Source: Burkholderiales bacterium (GTDB lineage: Bacteria; Pseudomonadota; Gammaproteobacteria; Burkholderiales; SG8-41). From it: a stretch of 64,000 nt of DNA. The translations under genes and the position numbers were made by a program. Of the stretch, positions 61,594-64,000 are shown one piece after another (the stretch's first letter is position 1; the number at the start of each line of letters is the position of its first letter). Under the pieces are notes generated by a model that was not told where the DNA came from, ran no database searches, and saw only the letters and a program-made list of their open reading frames with translations. The stretch covers positions 62,001 to 126,000 of the forward strand of contig JAUXYA010000019.1 in the NCBI GenBank assembly GCA_030684405.1, given 5' to 3'.

Positions 61594-62636
61594 CCGCCGG
61601 CATGCAGCAGTCCATCGGCGGAATTCGTGTCGAGCCACGCCCGTCATGCATGATCTGCGGCAGTGACGGTGAACCGCTGTATGACGCACTCCTTGACCAT
61701 CAGTATGGTGTATCGGGCCAGTGGTCACTGCGGAAATGCCGCAGCAAGATCTGTGGCCTCGTGTGGCAGGACCCGATGATCACCGCAGGCGATCTGCCGC
61801 TCGCCTACAAAAGTTACTACACACACGGCAACCCGAGTTCCTTCAGTTCAGACAACTTCTGGGGCAGGTCCTTTTCGTTTCTCGACCGCAGAATCGCGTC
61901 AGTGCTGGGCCTGGTGCCGGAACGAAACCGCTACCGGAACGGCTTCCTCGACGATTGTCCGCCCGGCAGCCTGCTTGACATAGGCTGCGGTAACGGTGAC
62001 TTCGCCGCAAACATGCGGCTCCAGGGATGGTCGGTTCGAGGCACCGACGCAGACCCGGAAGCTGCCGGAGCCGTTGCCCGGACTCACGGCTTCGAAGTTG
62101 ACGTCGGTGAACTGACCGACCTCGCTTACCCGGGTGAATCACTGGACGCAGTCACAGCCAGGCATGTCATCGAACACATCCGCGAGCCGGAAGCATTCCT
62201 GCGCGAATGCTGGCGCATCCTGAAACCCGGGGGGCGACTGGTTCTGGTGACGCCCAATGTGGCCAGTCTGGGTCATCAGATTTATCGCCAGCACTGGCAA
62301 GGCCTGGAGCCGCCGCGCCATATGTTCCTGTACGACACTCGCACGCTGCACGCCCTGGCCCGCAGCTGCGATATTGAATCGTTGTCGCTTTTTTCCACCG
62401 CGCAGGGTGCAAGCTACATTTTCCGCAGCAGCGAGCGGATCCGCGTGGGCCACTATGACGCTGCGCGATCATTTGCCCGCACGCTGCTGAAATACTGGTA
62501 CTGGCTGTTCCTCGAGGTCCGCGCGCTGCGCAACGGACGTATGAGTTGCGGTGAAGAACTCGTGCTGATCGCGGACAAGCCGCATCCGACAGGCGCGCCC
62601 GTGCCGCGAACTTCCCTGCGAACGCAGACATGCTGA
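61584..62636 (+). CDS. SAM-dependent methyltransferase
   Basis: A 350-residue cytoplasmic enzyme. The SAM motif is GSLLDIGCGNGDFAANM, with AVTARHVIEHIREP and LKPGGRLVLVTPN further on. The N-terminal segment has two cysteine pairs that could bind zinc: CMICGSD and the C...C of RKCRSKICGLV. It may methylate a sugar of the polysaccharide. It overlaps the flippase gene by 10 bp and the acyltransferase gene by 7 bp. Confidence 0.86.
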   Translation: MDMTAGMQQSIGGIRVEPRPSCMICGSDGEPLYDALLDHQYGVSGQWSLRKCRSKICGLVWQDPMITAGDLPLAYKSYYTHGNPSSFSSDNFWGRSFSFLDRRIASVLGLVPERNRYRNGFLDDCPPGSLLDIGCGNGDFAANMRLQGWSVRGTDADPEAAGAVARTHGFEVDVGELTDLAYPGESLDAVTARHVIEHIREPEAFLRECWRILKPGGRLVLVTPNVASLGHQIYRQHWQGLEPPRHMFLYDTRTLHALARSCDIESLSLFSTAQGASYIFRSSERIRVGHYDAARSFARTLLKYWYWLFLEVRALRNGRMSCGEELVLIADKPHPTGAPVPRTSLRTQTC

Positions 62637-63241
62637 TGTCCCTGATCAGACGTGTTCTTCGTCATTGTGCACACCGACATGGCTCGTTGCGCGGCCTCTA
62701 CGTCCGTATTTGCAATCCGACCGGGCACGAGTATTCAGGCTATCTGAAAAAGTGGGGCAAGCTGCACGCGATGGGGAACCATTGCGCAATCAACTCCGGC
62801 GTCGTATTCACCGATCCGGCTTATGTAAGCCTCGGCAACAATGTCCATATGGCCGACTGCACCCTGATCGGTCACGATGCTTCGGTTGCCATGCTTTACG
62901 GGGCAACCGGCGCAAGGCTGGAATCAGTCGGAAAAATTGTCATCAATGACAATGTGTTCATCGGCCACGGCGCCATTGTTCTGCACGGAGTCACCATCGG
63001 CCCCAATGCCATAGTCGGCGCCGGCGCAGTGGTAGTCCGGGACGTCGCCCCCGGTGACATCGTCGGTGGAGTACCGGCAAGAGCCATTTCAACAGTCGCC
63101 AGCCTCACCAGCCGATTGCAGCGCGAAACCGAGCTATTGCCTTGGGCGCGGATTATTCGCGAGCGCAAGGGCTACTTTGACCCGGCAGTGGAGCCCGAAC
63201 TGGTCAGGCAGCGCGTCATGCATTTCTTCGCGGACCGGTGA
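62630..63241 (+). CDS. Hexapeptide-repeat acyltransferase
   Basis: A 203-residue left-handed beta-helix enzyme. Hexapeptide repeats run through VVFTDPAYVSLGNNVHMADC and INDNVFIGHGAIVLHGVTIGPNAIVGAGAVVV, with DIVGGVPARAI as the typical end cap. Such enzymes O- or N-acetylate sugars. Here it probably decorates the exopolysaccharide. It overlaps its neighbours on both sides (7 bp and a GTGA). Confidence 0.88.
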   Translation: MLMSLIRRVLRHCAHRHGSLRGLYVRICNPTGHEYSGYLKKWGKLHAMGNHCAINSGVVFTDPAYVSLGNNVHMADCTLIGHDASVAMLYGATGARLESVGKIVINDNVFIGHGAIVLHGVTIGPNAIVGAGAVVVRDVAPGDIVGGVPARAISTVASLTSRLQRETELLPWARIIRERKGYFDPAVEPELVRQRVMHFFADR

Positions 63242-64000
63242 CGGACAAGGCCATGGACGCCACCGCGATCCTCGTCAATTTCAACACCGAAGGCCTGTTG
63301 CGTGAGGCCATCGGCAGGCTGCAAAACGCCGCAACGCAGCTGTCGCTGAAAATCGCCATCGTCGACAACGCCTCGAAGGACAATTCGGTCGCGCTGATCA
63401 AAAGCGAGTTTCCCACCTGCCACCTGATCGCCAACACCACCAATGTCGGCTTCGGCCGTGCCAATAACCAGGCGCTGGATCTGGTCGAAGGCCGTTACGT
63501 GCTGCTGCTCAATACCGATGCTTTTGTTTCGAGAGAAACACTATATAAAACAATTACTTACATGGACACTCATCCGCGTTGCGGCGTCCTCGGCGTGAAA
63601 CTGGTGGGACGTGACGGTGCACTCCAGCCTTCAGCCCGCTACTTCCCGACACCATGGAATCTGTTCCTCGCGCGCACCGGCCTCAACCGCCTGTTCAGCA
63701 GCGTACGCCTGGTCGACGACATGACCTGGGATCACGCATCGGTACGCCAGTGCGACTGGGTCCCCGGTTGCTATTTTTTGGTACGCAAAGCGGTCATCGA
63801 CCAGATCGGCCTGTTTGATCCACGTTATTTCCTCTACTACGAAGAAATCGATCACTGCCTGGCCGCGCGCCGGGCCGGGTGGGAAGTGACTTTTTTCGCC
63901 GACACCACCGTCGTCCACATCGGTGGCGAAAGCGCGAAAACCACGGGTGAAATCACCGCCGGCGGCCGCCAGATCGAAGCGATGCAGATCGAAAGCGAGT
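63238..64000 (+). CDS. Glycosyltransferase family 2 protein, cut by the window end
   Basis: At least 254 residues from a GTG at 63238 that overlaps the previous stop (GTGA); an ATG at 63253 is an alternative. It shows a GT-A fold: AILVNFNTEGLLREAI, IVDNASKDNS, NTTNVGFGRANNQAL, the LLLNTDAF metal-binding region and WVPGCYFLVRKAVIDQIGLFD. This is the rhamnosyltransferase-like type, consistent with the rml genes nearby. No stop codon is reached before base 64000. Confidence 0.9.
   Translation, partial: MTDKAMDATAILVNFNTEGLLREAIGRLQNAATQLSLKIAIVDNASKDNSVALIKSEFPTCHLIANTTNVGFGRANNQALDLVEGRYVLLLNTDAFVSRETLYKTITYMDTHPRCGVLGVKLVGRDGALQPSARYFPTPWNLFLARTGLNRLFSSVRLVDDMTWDHASVRQCDWVPGCYFLVRKAVIDQIGLFDPRYFLYYEEIDHCLAARRAGWEVTFFADTTVVHIGGESAKTTGEITAGGRQIEAMQIESE

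Noticed and set aside
1-64000. CRISPR arrays, tRNA or rRNA genes, insertion sequences, prophage genes
   Set aside because: No regularly spaced direct repeats, no cloverleaf or rRNA-like sequence, and no transposase, integrase or phage structural motifs were seen by eye.

Overview
The window looks like chromosome of a high-GC betaproteobacterium, probably Burkholderiales or a relative. The reasons are three Bug-type (TctC) periplasmic binding proteins, a trxA-rho-rpmE neighbourhood, an AddAB-like helicase/nuclease pair, a beta-ketothiolase and an Eps/exosortase-B (XrtB) PEP-CTERM locus. No rRNA, tRNA, prophage, transposase or CRISPR array was seen.

Layout. 1-9 kb: the end of one Bug protein, a nested inverted repeat, a quinone oxidoreductase-like enzyme, a second Bug protein, the coupled addA/addB-like genes and a 7Fe ferredoxin with a decayed copy of its own 3' end behind it. 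9-13 kb: trxA, rho, a DUF2846 lipoprotein, rpmE and a tartrate/D-malate dehydrogenase. 13-22 kb (minus strand): a TakP-like TRAP transporter followed by a gamma-glutamyltransferase, then cynABDS (cyanate/nitrate-type ABC importer plus cyanase) behind a near-consensus sigma-54 promoter. 22-31 kb: an ArnT-like glycosyltransferase, hslO, thiolase, a diguanylate cyclase-hemerythrin fusion, a third Bug protein, an AraC regulator, an MFS transporter and a TSUP transporter.

31-39 kb is an accessory island of small envelope and stress proteins: two glycine-zipper proteins with a shared C-x2-C-G motif, an RcnB/CigR-like protein, DUF3185, an lmo0937-type peptide, DUF3096, DUF1840, a Cys-pair repeat protein, two CsbD-like proteins, a Crp/Fnr-type regulator and a PAS-GGDEF protein. 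39-64 kb is devoted to exopolysaccharide and surface proteins: pgi, a second Crp/Fnr-type regulator, a PEP-CTERM protein with an adjacent lytic transglycosylase, a minus-strand nucleotide-sugar operon (rmlBACD, a sugar nucleotidyltransferase, galE, manC), and a plus-strand operon (CPBP protease, epsL, epsD, epsE, epsF, epsG, xrtB, O-antigen ligase, flippase, methyltransferase, acyltransferase, glycosyltransferase 2) that runs off the end.

The most interesting signal is a 16-bp palindrome, TGTNCG-N4-CGNACA. It occurs perfectly six times between 34.3 and 53.4 kb, always near the start of a transcription unit of the surface-polymer region (pgi, the crp-like gene, the PEP-CTERM gene, the rml/eps divergent region, epsD and the stress island). 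It has the length and TGT...ACA ends of a CRP site but a different core. The two Crp/Fnr-like regulators encoded in the same stretch are the natural candidates to bind it. This suggests a compact regulon joining sugar-phosphate supply, polysaccharide assembly, PEP-CTERM sorting and envelope stress. All functional assignments are by recognition of sequence motifs; no database search was run.
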